A program made the position numbers and the translations under genes. The notes beneath the pieces were generated by a model. That model saw nothing but the letters and a program-made list of their open reading frames with translations, had not been told where the DNA came from and made no database searches. From contig JAPFFF010000015.1 of assembly GCA_039105265.1 (NCBI GenBank), forward strand, positions 2,170,001-2,234,000: a stretch of DNA of 64,000 nucleotides. Direction: 5' to 3'. This document shows, piece by piece, positions 1 through 8,883 of this stretch. Each line of letters opens with the position of its first letter. Positions within the stretch are counted from its first letter, which is position 1. This DNA comes from Tritrichomonas musculus (taxonomy: Eukaryota; Parabasalia; Tritrichomonadida; Tritrichomonadidae).

Positions 1-101
1 TATCGTTAAAGCTAATTTAAGGTTAAATAAGATTAGGTTAAAATATTATAAACTTTTTCAAAGAGTAGAAAAAAAACGTTAATTAATTCTTCTCTACACA
101 C

Positions 102-401
102 ATGTCTGAAGTCGACCAGATCTTGAATCGTATTAAGTCAAATAATAGCGTTCTCGGCTTTCTCGTTCTCGATGGTACTAATCATGTTATTCACCGTCAG
201 TTTAAGAATGGCGATCCATCAAAATACGCAGAAAAACTTCCTCCTTTAATTGAACGTGCTCGATGTATGGTCCGTGATTTGGATCCAACAAACGATCTCA
301 CATTTTTAAGAATTCGTGCGGATACTACTGAAATAATGGTAGCTCCTGGTGATGATTATACCTTAATTGTTGTCCAAAATGTCGTTCTTATTGAAAGTTA
401 A
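102..401 (+). CDS. Dynein light chain, roadblock/LC7 type
   Basis: This 99-residue protein matches the roadblock/LC7 family in length and layout: an N-terminal helix (MSEVDQILNRIKS), the core GFLVLDGTNHVIHR strand pair, a long middle helix (YAEKLPPLIERARCMVRDL), then TFLRIRADTTEIMVAPGDDY and a final strand LIVVQNV. In the known family these proteins form dimers on dynein intermediate chains and work in axonemal and cytoplasmic dynein, which suits a flagellate. The ATG at the start gives the usual family length (about 96-100 residues). The upstream 100 bases are A/T-rich. There is no sign of truncation. The family call is firm; whether it serves the axoneme or the cytoplasm cannot be told from sequence. 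Confidence 0.93.
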   Translation: MSEVDQILNRIKSNNSVLGFLVLDGTNHVIHRQFKNGDPSKYAEKLPPLIERARCMVRDLDPTNDLTFLRIRADTTEIMVAPGDDYTLIVVQNVVLIES

Positions 402-668
402 ATTATCGTAATATATTATTAAACTTTTTTTTATTTTTATTCACTAATTTTCCTTATTTTTTCACTTACTATTCTAACATATCCAAATTTTGATATATAA
501 TATTAATCAAAATTATTAAAATAATCTGATGCTGAATTTATTTCATTAGCTTTTTTTACGAAGGCTTCGTTGCTTTGATGATAAATATACTTATCACATA
601 TTAACTAAATTCGCTCAACGAATTTAATTGAAAAAAGCATTCCGTTTATTAATAAATTTTATGTGAGG
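402..668. other. Spacer with two short hairpins
   Basis: A/T-rich spacer between the roadblock gene and the LRR gene. It holds two small perfect inverted repeats: ACGAAGGCTTCGT near 558-570, and AAATTCG-CTCAA-CGAATTT near 611-629. Both lie within about 110 bases of the LRR start codon, so they could be regulatory, but short hairpins are common in such DNA. Confidence 0.4.
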
Positions 669-2732
669 ATGCAATTTTCATCATCTTTCCGCACAGATAA
701 TTCAAAAAAGGTTGATTTTCGTTCAAAAGAATTTTCATCTATTAGCTCGATAAATCCACCAAACAGCGAATACTATAGTTTATCTAAGAATAATATTCAA
801 TCATTATTAAATTCTCAATCTAATCCATCAGTTACACATCTGGATTTATCAAACAATTTAGTTGAATCAATTGATGAAAGTATACACAATCATCGTGAAC
901 TAATTCATTTAAATCTTTCCTCGAATTTCATAACTAAGATACAAAATCTCAATATAAGTTCGCTTAAAGTTTTAGATCTTTCTAATAATAAAATCTCTGT
1001 TATTGAAAATTTGGAAAATTTAATAAAACTCGAATCGCTAGATTTACAAAACAACAGAATACATTCATTATTTTTATTAAGTCCTCTTAAACTTCTTTCA
1101 TCTCTTAATATCAGCTATAATCCTCTTTTTGATTTTTCATTTGAGAATTTATTTCCGAATTTAACATCGCTTACTCTTGATCATTGCTTTTTAGACTCTT
1201 TTCAATCAATTAATATGTTTAAACAATTAAGAAAACTTTCTTTGTCGCATAACAAAATTAGTGAAGATATTATTATTGAGCTTCCTTTGCTTGAATATCT
1301 CAATATTTCATATAATAAAATAACAACTCTTCAATCATTTGTCAATCTCGTTTCTCTGAAGTTTCTTGATATTTCATATAACTCCATATCTGATTCTGCA
1401 TTTTCAATTCAATCCAAAATTGATAGTTTAATTACATTAAACGTTTCGGGAACTTTAATAACGAATCCATTATTCGTTTTATATATTTTTCCATACATTC
1501 AGTCATGTGAATTTTCCAATACTTCAATCACTGATTTCCAATTGATGCTGAACTTCATTCAAAAAACAAATTCGCTTTCATCATTAGATCTTCGTAATAC
1601 GATATTTACAAAAGAGCTTTATTTTGATAATGAAAATTATGATTCAATTGAAGAGTATGATAGAAAATATCCAAAAAATATTGATGAAAGGCATAAATAT
1701 CGATCATCTATCTTAAAATTAAAAAATATTGCCACTCTCGATGGTATTTCTACTATTTATGAAATAAATTATGAAGAAAACGTTAAGAAAATCATTTTGA
1801 TTCTTCAAAACCTATGTGAAGAGCAGAACGAACTTAGGAAAGCGCTAAACATGCCTCCCATATCAACATCATTTATTTCGTCTTTAAATAACCTTTCTGA
1901 GATAAATGAATATATTGAAAAAATCTCAAATGAAAATAAAAAATTAAAACTAATGATTGATGAGCGACAAGCAACGGCATCATCAAAACAAGAACTTGAA
2001 AAATTAATTCAAGAAAATAAAGAATTACACAAGAAGCTCAATCACAGTTATTTCACTCAATTTAATAATGAAAACAATATTTCAAAACTAATTTTATTGT
2101 ATAAAGAAGCCAACGAAGCATTGCTTAAAGAAATTGAGCAACAAAAATCAACAATAATTTTCAAGAAAAAAAGACGATTACGCGAATATGTTATTAACCG
2201 TTGTCAATATGGTCTACTTCAAATTGCACGAACAAAAACAGATCTCAAAAAACAAGCCCCATTATCAAAAGAATCAGAAGAATTTTTAATGATTGAAGGT
2301 TGGATATCAGCTAAAATGTTCACAAGAATAAAATTAAAATCAGCAATGAAAAATGTTGTCTATGATAAAATGACTGAATGCGAGAAAACTATGCATTGGA
2401 TGACTCTTGTTGTTGATACTGGATCTAATTCAATGGATATTTTTCAATCAGGCATGGCAAAGCAGATGATTGTTGCAGATCATATGTACCATATTGAATC
2501 TAAGTTAAAAAAGAAGAAAGAAGCAATCTTCTTAATATGCGCTTTTGATAATGGAAAAGTTGTAGTTGAGCTTGATCATAAAAGTCAGCTTCCAGATATC
2601 AGCAGATATATAGGAAAATATGATTCATTGCTGTTTCATTGGAAACATAATCAATATTTCTACTCAATATCTTCAAATCGTGTTATTCCTCTTTATGTTG
2701 TCCATATTGTATCATCAACGGAACAAATTTAA
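669..2732 (+). CDS. Leucine-rich repeat protein with C-terminal coiled coil
   Basis: The reading frame is open from 663, but the first in-frame ATG is at 669 (MQFSSSFRTDN), giving 687 residues. Roughly residues 45-340 are SDS22-type leucine-rich repeats with the pattern LxxLDLSNNxIxxIxxL (for example LKVLDLSNNKISVIENLENL). About residues 375-500 form a Lys/Glu-rich coiled coil. The last 170 residues are a mixed alpha/beta stretch rich in aromatic residues that I do not recognise. SDS22-type repeats followed by coiled coil are common in centrosomal and axonemal scaffold proteins (centriolin, LRRCC1 and dynein-regulatory types), so a cytoskeletal role is possible, but that is inference. The protein has no signal peptide or membrane segment. 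Confidence 0.85.
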   Translation: MQFSSSFRTDNSKKVDFRSKEFSSISSINPPNSEYYSLSKNNIQSLLNSQSNPSVTHLDLSNNLVESIDESIHNHRELIHLNLSSNFITKIQNLNISSLKVLDLSNNKISVIENLENLIKLESLDLQNNRIHSLFLLSPLKLLSSLNISYNPLFDFSFENLFPNLTSLTLDHCFLDSFQSINMFKQLRKLSLSHNKISEDIIIELPLLEYLNISYNKITTLQSFVNLVSLKFLDISYNSISDSAFSIQSKIDSLITLNVSGTLITNPLFVLYIFPYIQSCEFSNTSITDFQLMLNFIQKTNSLSSLDLRNTIFTKELYFDNENYDSIEEYDRKYPKNIDERHKYRSSILKLKNIATLDGISTIYEINYEENVKKIILILQNLCEEQNELRKALNMPPISTSFISSLNNLSEINEYIEKISNENKKLKLMIDERQATASSKQELEKLIQENKELHKKLNHSYFTQFNNENNISKLILLYKEANEALLKEIEQQKSTIIFKKKRRLREYVINRCQYGLLQIARTKTDLKKQAPLSKESEEFLMIEGWISAKMFTRIKLKSAMKNVVYDKMTECEKTMHWMTLVVDTGSNSMDIFQSGMAKQMIVADHMYHIESKLKKKKEAIFLICAFDNGKVVVELDHKSQLPDISRYIGKYDSLLFHWKHNQYFYSISSNRVIPLYVVHIVSSTEQI

Positions 2733-2789
2733 TGTTTGATTATTTAATTATGTATATATAAAAAAAAATATTTGAATATAATATTATTT

Positions 2790-3696
2790 TTATTCACTAC
2801 TTAAAATAGCCGCTTTAATTGCTTGTTCACCTTGAGCTTTACGAAGTAAATTAGCAATTTTAGATAATCCGTACTGCTCTGCGATATTTAGTGGAAGTTT
2901 ATAAGTACATTAAAAATGACAAATTCCATGAATAAAAAAAATTTTTTGATGTTAAAAAAAACAGCATCATTTTTTATATTCACATCAGCTCCATGACTCA
3001 AAAGTGTCTCAACCGCCTGCATTCTATTCCATTTAACAGCAACATGAAGGGGTGTCCAATTAAATATTAAGGAAAAATACTATTTTCATCACCTACATTC
3101 AAATTTGCCTTTTTCTCATAAAGTAAGGTTATAATATCACTGTAATTCCAGAGCGCTGCACGATGAAGTGCTGTCCAAAGTTAGTTTATAAATGAAATCC
3201 CATTAAATAATAATAATAATAAAACATGATAAAACAAAAACAAAAAACAAACTGCAAAAAAAAATTTTTTTTGTTTAGAAACATCTCGAACATTGGGATC
3301 TGCACCATTATCAAGAAGCAGTTGAACAATCTGTGTAAATCCAGCAAGTGCTGCAATATATAAAGGCGTACGATAACTAATTAAAATGAAATCTTATGAA
3401 TTAAAAAAAAAATTTCTCCATAAAATTTTTTTTTTGTTAAAAATGTCTAAAATTCCAACATCAGCTCCGCATCGAATTAAAAATTTAACACAATCATATG
3501 ATCCAGAAAAACATGCAACATGCATTAAGGCCGCGTTTGTAATTTTAATTCCATTTTTATCCCATATTAAAAAAAATTAAAATTGAAATAATCCTATATT
3601 TGTATTTGGATCTATAATTTGAGGAACTGTTCCTTGCAAAAGATCACAATCACGCAATTCACAAGCTTTTATTGATGATTGTAATTCTGCTTCCAT
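2790..3696 (-). pseudogene. Ankyrin-repeat gene interrupted by several related inserts (intron-bearing gene or pseudogene)
   Basis: On the minus strand an ATG at 3696 opens MEAELQSSIKACELRDCD, and a stop at 2790-2792 ends a run reading QAIKAAILSSE. Between them lie ankyrin repeats: AALMHVACFSGSYDCVKFL, RTPLYIAALAGFTQIVQLL, WTALHRAALWNYSDIITLL, WTPLHVAVKWNRMQAVETL and LPLNIAEQYGLSKIANLL. The frame is broken at five places, each at the same point of the repeat, just before the TPLHxAA helix. Three breaks are inserts of about 65-100 bases with related sequence (an A-run/T-run core and a TTCAT..GATTTCATTT segment); the other two are about 20-27 bases. None has a clean GT...AG boundary that would keep the ankyrin consensus whole. 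It may be a gene with unusual introns or a decayed copy. Ankyrin proteins form large families in trichomonads. Confidence 0.6.
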
Positions 3697-3837
3697 TTTT
3701 TAAATTTGAATGAAGGTTCTCAATAGTTGATCGTTAATTCATTTAAATATAAAAGTTGGAAATTTATAAAATTATTTTAATAAATTTAAAAAGAAAAATG
3801 TATTTTTTTTTATATATGGATAATTAAGAATGATCAT

Positions 3838-5268
3838 TTATTCTTCTTCTTCTTCTTCATTGTCGTCTTCTTCTTCGTCATCAAGGAGTTCTTGATTATC
3901 ATCAGGCATTGGTTCAGCAATATCTGCAATTGGTGCATGATCATTTTGATTGTTAGCTTCATCAAGGTAATCTTGTTCATAAAGAATTGAATATGGCCAA
4001 TGAAAATAAATCATCATTAAAACGAAAACATTCGAGAAAACAAATTCAGAAACTTCAATTAAAGGAGTGTCTTGATATAAGTTGAATGCATTTCCAATGA
4101 TACTAAAGAGTATAATTCCAATAAGAGTAACAATGTTAGCATAAGAATACATAACAAATTTACTGCGTTCGGTAATATCAATTGATGAGATGCATTTGGA
4201 GAAGAGAATGAATGCCCAAACGACAAATCCGCAAAGAAGTAAAACTTCAATTTCTCTCAAGATAAATTCTGTTACGGAGTGACCAGTAATTTGCGGGTTG
4301 CTATATGTTCCAATTGCATAGTGTAGTTTGTAGAAGAAGTGAGAAAGTGCAATGCAGGAGCAATAAATAAGTTTAGAGAATAAAAATTCCAAATCAAATT
4401 TAACATTCTTTTGACGAATATATTCGAAAACAACTAATATTCCGAGACAAAGACAACCTTCAAAGAGAGCTGAACCAAGAGCATATGTGAAGAAGTAAAG
4501 GTGTCCTGGATTGTAGGCATGGAAAATATATAATGGATTATTAGATAAAATGGCACATACAATTAAAGGAATCAATAATTTTTGTTCTAAATGCAAGAAA
4601 ATGTGGGAATCTTTTCTCATTTTTCTGATGAGTGTAATAATTGAGTAAAATTCAAATGCAGAATACACAAAACGGAAATAGCATTGAAATGTTGTTTGAT
4701 CATGAGTTCCAAGTTTTGTGTAGATTACTATTCCCTTGAAATCAGGTAATTTTGTTTTATCCATAACACAGACGATTTCAATAGATTGATAGTCAATTAG
4801 TCTATCATTGAAAAGATAGAATGGATGAGTTAAATTATCTCCTGCGTCGCCAAGAACTGGTCCTGAATATGTACGTGCTGTTTTGTTAATTGTTTTATCT
4901 TTTGAACTGCATTCAATATAGTATTCAAACGATACAGGTACATTAATAGCTTTTGATGGGTCATTCTTGATGAAATAAATATCGAAAGATATGAAACGAT
5001 TATAAGATGAGATTGGTGCTGCGTCAAAAGACAATCTTTGAATATTTGATTCTTTGAAAAGACGGATACTTTTTTGAGAATTGATTGAAGGGGTTCCAAT
5101 AACTCCTGTGCAAATAGTCAAAATAATGATTGCGATAAAAGAAATAAAAGTAATGACATTCTCAACTTTTGTTGAACTATCGATCCACATAAGTGTTTCC
5201 TTTATGACAATTTCTTCATTTTTGATTTCTTGCATATCAGAAGATTCATTATGGTCAAGAGTAGTCAT
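3838..5268 (-). CDS. Wntless/TMEM181-like (GOST family) multi-pass membrane protein
   Basis: This 476-residue protein has one N-terminal membrane segment (about residues 37-60), a lumenal or extracellular domain of about 150 residues with potential N-glycosylation sites (NKT, NLT), then about seven membrane segments between about 210 and 440. Just before the second of these is LEQKLLIPLIVCAILSNNPL, which resembles the PEQ/K...L(Y)NNP signature at the start of the 7-TM domain in Wntless and TMEM181. The C-terminal tail is very acidic and ends in a run of Glu. Known family members are trafficking receptors that escort cargo through the Golgi and endosomes and are recycled by retromer; a retromer Vps35 gene lies elsewhere in this window. 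The start ATG follows upstream stops. The family call is good; the cargo is unknown. Confidence 0.72.
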   Translation of the reverse strand: MTTLDHNESSDMQEIKNEEIVIKETLMWIDSSTKVENVITFISFIAIIILTICTGVIGTPSINSQKSIRLFKESNIQRLSFDAAPISSYNRFISFDIYFIKNDPSKAINVPVSFEYYIECSSKDKTINKTARTYSGPVLGDAGDNLTHPFYLFNDRLIDYQSIEIVCVMDKTKLPDFKGIVIYTKLGTHDQTTFQCYFRFVYSAFEFYSIITLIRKMRKDSHIFLHLEQKLLIPLIVCAILSNNPLYIFHAYNPGHLYFFTYALGSALFEGCLCLGILVVFEYIRQKNVKFDLEFLFSKLIYCSCIALSHFFYKLHYAIGTYSNPQITGHSVTEFILREIEVLLLCGFVVWAFILFSKCISSIDITERSKFVMYSYANIVTLIGIILFSIIGNAFNLYQDTPLIEVSEFVFSNVFVLMMIYFHWPYSILYEQDYLDEANNQNDHAPIADIAEPMPDDNQELLDDEEEDDNEEEEEE

Positions 5269-6033
5269 GATAAAAAATTATGATAACCGAATTATTCACA
5301 CATTTGCCATCCTAAAAAAAGAATGCATCTATCTTTATTTTAAATGATATTTTTTCTACAATTTCAAATATAAAAGAATTAAATGTATATTTTAATTTGT
5401 TTTATCAAATTATAAATGTATATATTTATATGTTAACGCAAAATATTAATTTATTTCTTTGATTTAAATTTTTTGAGAGATCATAGAAATCAATAAATGA
5501 CTAAATAAAAAAAAAAGGGGTTTTGAATGATTTTTATTTGGTTTTAAGAATTATATCTTTATATTTATTAACATATTGAAATATTAGATATTATAAGAGA
5601 AAAATTATAAAATATATCTGTTTGAAAATCATATATTTTTAATTTTTGGAATACAAAAAAGTCAAAATAATTATTCAAAAAGTTAATAAGATTGAAAGAC
5701 CAAATAATGAGTTTTTTTAGGACATTTTTAGAATTTCATTGACTATTCATTTACACTAATATTAAAAAAAAAAAAAAAAAGTAATTTCAATGACTATTAT
5801 TTAATATTGATCAACATTAAATAATTCCCAAAAGATATATCCCAAACTTCAAATGTTTAGATATTGCATCAAATTAAGTATGTCAGATAGTCCCATTTTA
5901 CTCTTTCTAATCCAAATGGGATTAAAATCTGGGATTTATGGGATTTTGTTATTATAACCATATTATTATTAAAGTATTTAATATAATCATATTATTATGA
6001 ATTTAAATTATAACCATTTTTTTGTTAAAATAT

Positions 6034-6244
6034 AAACCTTGTTCAAAAAACATTACCTCCCTCTCAATTTAAAATAATTATATCTTTATATTTTAAATAT
6101 GAATTAGTTTTTTAAAATTTGATTAATATTATGATAATTATCTAATATATTATTAATGAAGAATGATGCAATTAAATTGTTTAATAAAAAAGATAAAATG
6201 ATTTAAAATTTGAAATGGAGGTAAAGTTTTTTGAACTCAGTTTA
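6034..6244. repeat. Foldback (MITE-like) element, about 210 bp
   Basis: Arms of about 40 bases at 6034-6073 and 6203-6244 are inverted copies sharing GTTCAAAAAAC.TTACCTCC. The loop is A/T-rich with no ORF. I saw no clear target duplication. The TACCT.CCTCTC motif of the arms is also found in the foldback at 15964-16109, so they may be related. Confidence 0.55.
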
Positions 6245-6329
6245 CTAATCCCATTAAATTGAAAGGGATTCTCTCAATTTTGAGAGAGTTCTATTCAATT
6301 TTCTGAGATTTACAGTATGGTAAAATTTC

Positions 6330-6613
6330 TCATAGCACTCTCAATAACCTCGGAACACTATTGAGAGACTTTCTGATTTTTATTTAAGTATAGAATCATT
6401 GAATAAATTAAAAGATCAAAAAAATAATATTCTCAGAATATTCAAAGTAATTGAATTTATAGCAAACAAAATATTGATAAGGTTGAATAAAGGGTAAAAT
6501 ATTAGGCTAAAAAAAATAAGAATTGAATAAATTTATTGAAATATAATTCTGAGAATTTCAATGCTTGTAATCAAAAAGCTGTAAGTGTTCTGAGGTTATT
6601 GTGAGTGCTATGA
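6330..6613. repeat. Inverted repeat pair, 29-bp arms
   Basis: 6330-6358 (TCATAGCACTCTCAATAACC...) and 6585-6613 are inverted copies with two mismatches over 29 bases. The interior is A/T-rich and non-coding. It may be the arms of another small foldback element. Confidence 0.55.
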
Positions 6614-7031
6614 AGTTATTTAACTTACGGTATCGGATGAAAGTTGGGATGTTCAAAATTCACTTTTCCCTTGGAAAAGTTCGACTTTTTCTGGGCAAAA
6701 GTGAATAATAAAATATCCAGAGTTGTAAAATGATTTGAGAATATCTCTCAAAATTCAATGAAAATTGAGATATAGGTCAATATTGACCTTAACCTCCGGG
6801 GTCAAAAAGTATCAGGGGCAATAAGTATTCCCTTTTTTTTTTTTTTGGATTTTTAACTTGATACTAAATGGTCATAAAAACATATTTAGGTGGCATGCAC
6901 AAAATGCAATTCGATTGAAAGCAAGCGTACTATCCAGCTGTGAGAATTAAAAATAAAAAAATCTGAATATGAAAGAATTGCATTAATTTATTGAAATTTT
7001 TTAAAAAAGTATAATGTTAAAAATAATGATT

Positions 7032-8303
7032 TTATGTCAAAGGCTCATGCAAACTTAAGGTTTCTTTCTTAACTCCATTTCGTACTGTTTTGATAATGAA
7101 GAAAATCAAGATTGGGCAAATAACTACCATAAGGGTACAAATGGATGCAATGAATATAATTGAAATTAGTTTAAGTTTCTTTGTCTGCTCTTTAATATCA
7201 TCAATTTCAGATTTATAACCACCATCTTGATTATTTGGCGTCGTTGGTGATTGGATGGTGCTTGGTGATGTAGGAATATTTGATGTGTATGATGTGGTTG
7301 ATGATGATGATGAGGAAGAGGATGAAGTAGAAATTGATGGTTGTGAAGAAGGTTGCGAAGATGGTTGTGAGGATGGTTTTGAAGATGGTTGCGAAGATGG
7401 TTGTGAGGATGGTTTTGAAGATGGTTGCGAAGATGGTTGTGAAGATGGTTTTGAAGTTGGCTGTGAAGATGGAGGGGTGGGTAATCTAGTTGGTCTTTCT
7501 GCAGGGCAACTTTGAGCATTATAGGTGATAGAAGATGTTTCGACTTTACCTGAGAATGGCCATACAATTGAATCTTCAGTTCCACCGAGATAATTAGTAC
7601 CTTCAAATTCGATATCACTTCCTGCAGCAATTAAAAAGCAACCAGGGTTATTTTCCCAATTTGCTTGAGCAAAGAAGCAGCAATCTGCTATTTTTAATGG
7701 CTTTACTGTTGCTTGTCTTGTGGCAATATAGAATTCATTTGGATTATTAAGGGAAAGAACAGATTCGAATGAGCATCTTTGAACAATTCCTGATTCACTT
7801 TGTGAGGCAACATTCCAATATACAAGAGATCCACCATTAAACTCTGCTTCACATGAAACAAAAGTACAATCTATAACTGAACCTCCGTTACTTTGGAAAA
7901 GGGCACCACCACCTATTCCTTTCGCTTTGCATTCTTGGAAAATACAGTTAGATATTTCATCACTGCAAGCTTCAGTTTGTTTATAAAATAATGCACCGCC
8001 GTCAAAAGCTGAGCATTTATTAAAAGTACAGTCAATGATGGTAAATGTATGAGATGCAGTTTGCTGACAGTAAATTGCGCCACCTGATTTGTCACTCTTG
8101 CATGATGTAAATTGTGTTTGAGATATTGATACTTCACAACTATCAATATAAATTGCTCCACCATCTGAAATTGCTGATAAGCCATTAAAAGTGGTTCCTG
8201 AAATTGTAACTTCTTCTGATTGGAATGTGCACCTAGTTAAGCCATCACATTCGCCAGCTTTACCAAGATAGCTTAGAATAGATAAAAAAGCAAGGTTAAA
8301 CAT
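7032..8303 (-). CDS. Pmp-like beta-helix surface protein with PSSQPS stalk and one membrane anchor
   Basis: The frame extends to 8315, but the first ATG is at 8303 and gives a good signal peptide (MFNLAFLSILSYLGKAGEC), so I take 423 residues. Residues about 20-260 are a right-handed beta-helix built from repeats with GGAIY, GGALFY, GGALFQ and GGSLVY signatures, as in Chlamydia Pmp-type repeats and their trichomonad surface relatives. Next comes a Ser/Pro/Gln stalk of repeated PSSQPSSKPS units (about 280-330) and a Ser/Thr-rich stretch, probably heavily O-glycosylated. A single membrane helix (LISIIFIASICTLMVVICPI) lies near residue 380, followed by a short basic cytoplasmic tail (RNGVKKETLSLHEPLT). 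Layout and family imply a plasma-membrane protein exposed to host cells or bacteria; adhesion is inferred, not shown. The DNA under the stalk is a tandem repeat and may vary in length. Confidence 0.85.
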   Translation of the reverse strand: MFNLAFLSILSYLGKAGECDGLTRCTFQSEEVTISGTTFNGLSAISDGGAIYIDSCEVSISQTQFTSCKSDKSGGAIYCQQTASHTFTIIDCTFNKCSAFDGGALFYKQTEACSDEISNCIFQECKAKGIGGGALFQSNGGSVIDCTFVSCEAEFNGGSLVYWNVASQSESGIVQRCSFESVLSLNNPNEFYIATRQATVKPLKIADCCFFAQANWENNPGCFLIAAGSDIEFEGTNYLGGTEDSIVWPFSGKVETSSITYNAQSCPAERPTRLPTPPSSQPTSKPSSQPSSQPSSKPSSQPSSQPSSKPSSQPSSQPSSQPSISTSSSSSSSSSTTSYTSNIPTSPSTIQSPTTPNNQDGGYKSEIDDIKEQTKKLKLISIIFIASICTLMVVICPILIFFIIKTVRNGVKKETLSLHEPLT

Positions 8304-8883
8304 TATATTTATCAATTTTGAAATTTCAATAAGTCATTCAAAATTTTGAATTTTTTTTTGTGATTTTATAAATCATATTTTTTTATTATTTACTTAATTA
8401 AAATGTCATTTTTAACAAATATAATCAAATATGATAAAAAAGCAAGTTATCTGAAAAAGTTGATCAATGATTACAAATACACAAATTTTGTGTAATTTTA
8501 ACAACGGAGAGGAATATTCTTTCAATTCTTATCAACCTACAAGATTTCTCAATTTTTGATATAGATAAAAACATGATATTTGGACTCTGATTTTACCACC
8601 AAAATCACATCCACTTTTCTGTGAGTAATTATAAGATTGAAAAGATAAATAATGTTCTAAAAGTATGGTAATATTACCATACTTTTGTTAAAAAATTAAA
8701 AAAAAGCAAAACCTTTTGATTTTCAGCCAAGTGTGGTATCAATTAGCGAAAGGCATCACTAAATTATAAAGCATGATGTCGGTTTTTTTTAAAAAAAAAA
8801 ACATTTTAAGATATAAATTTGCAAATAAAAAAATAAAATAAAATAAATTGAAAAAGATTTTTATGAAATGTTTATTTTTATGT
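8304..8883. other. Spacer between Pmp-like gene and CCT3, with a 28-bp palindrome
   Basis: A/T-rich spacer without a supported gene. At 8659-8686 there is a perfect palindrome, half-site AAAAGTATGGTAAT. It sits about 200 bases past the CCT3 stop codon and could act as a hairpin in either transcript. Confidence 0.5.

Larger units (their letters stand above)
5269..7031. other. A/T-rich spacer with inverted repeats
   Basis: No gene is visible in this stretch. It carries an imperfect foldback at 6034-6244, an inverted repeat pair at 6330-6358 and 6585-6613, and a perfect 16-base palindrome (AGGTCAATATTGACCT) at 6774-6789, which is followed by a short GC-richer patch. The rest is homopolymer-rich A/T DNA. 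Confidence 0.6.

Noticed and set aside
3386-3580. Plus-strand 64-codon ORF
   Set aside because: It is antisense to the ankyrin repeats and Lys/Ile-rich at its front, where it crosses one of the inserts; the minus-strand ankyrin reading explains the sequence.
7255-7515. Plus-strand ORF with CEDGCEDG repeats
   Set aside because: It is the antisense of the PSSQPS stalk repeat of the Pmp-like gene, which has signal peptide and membrane anchor in the right order.
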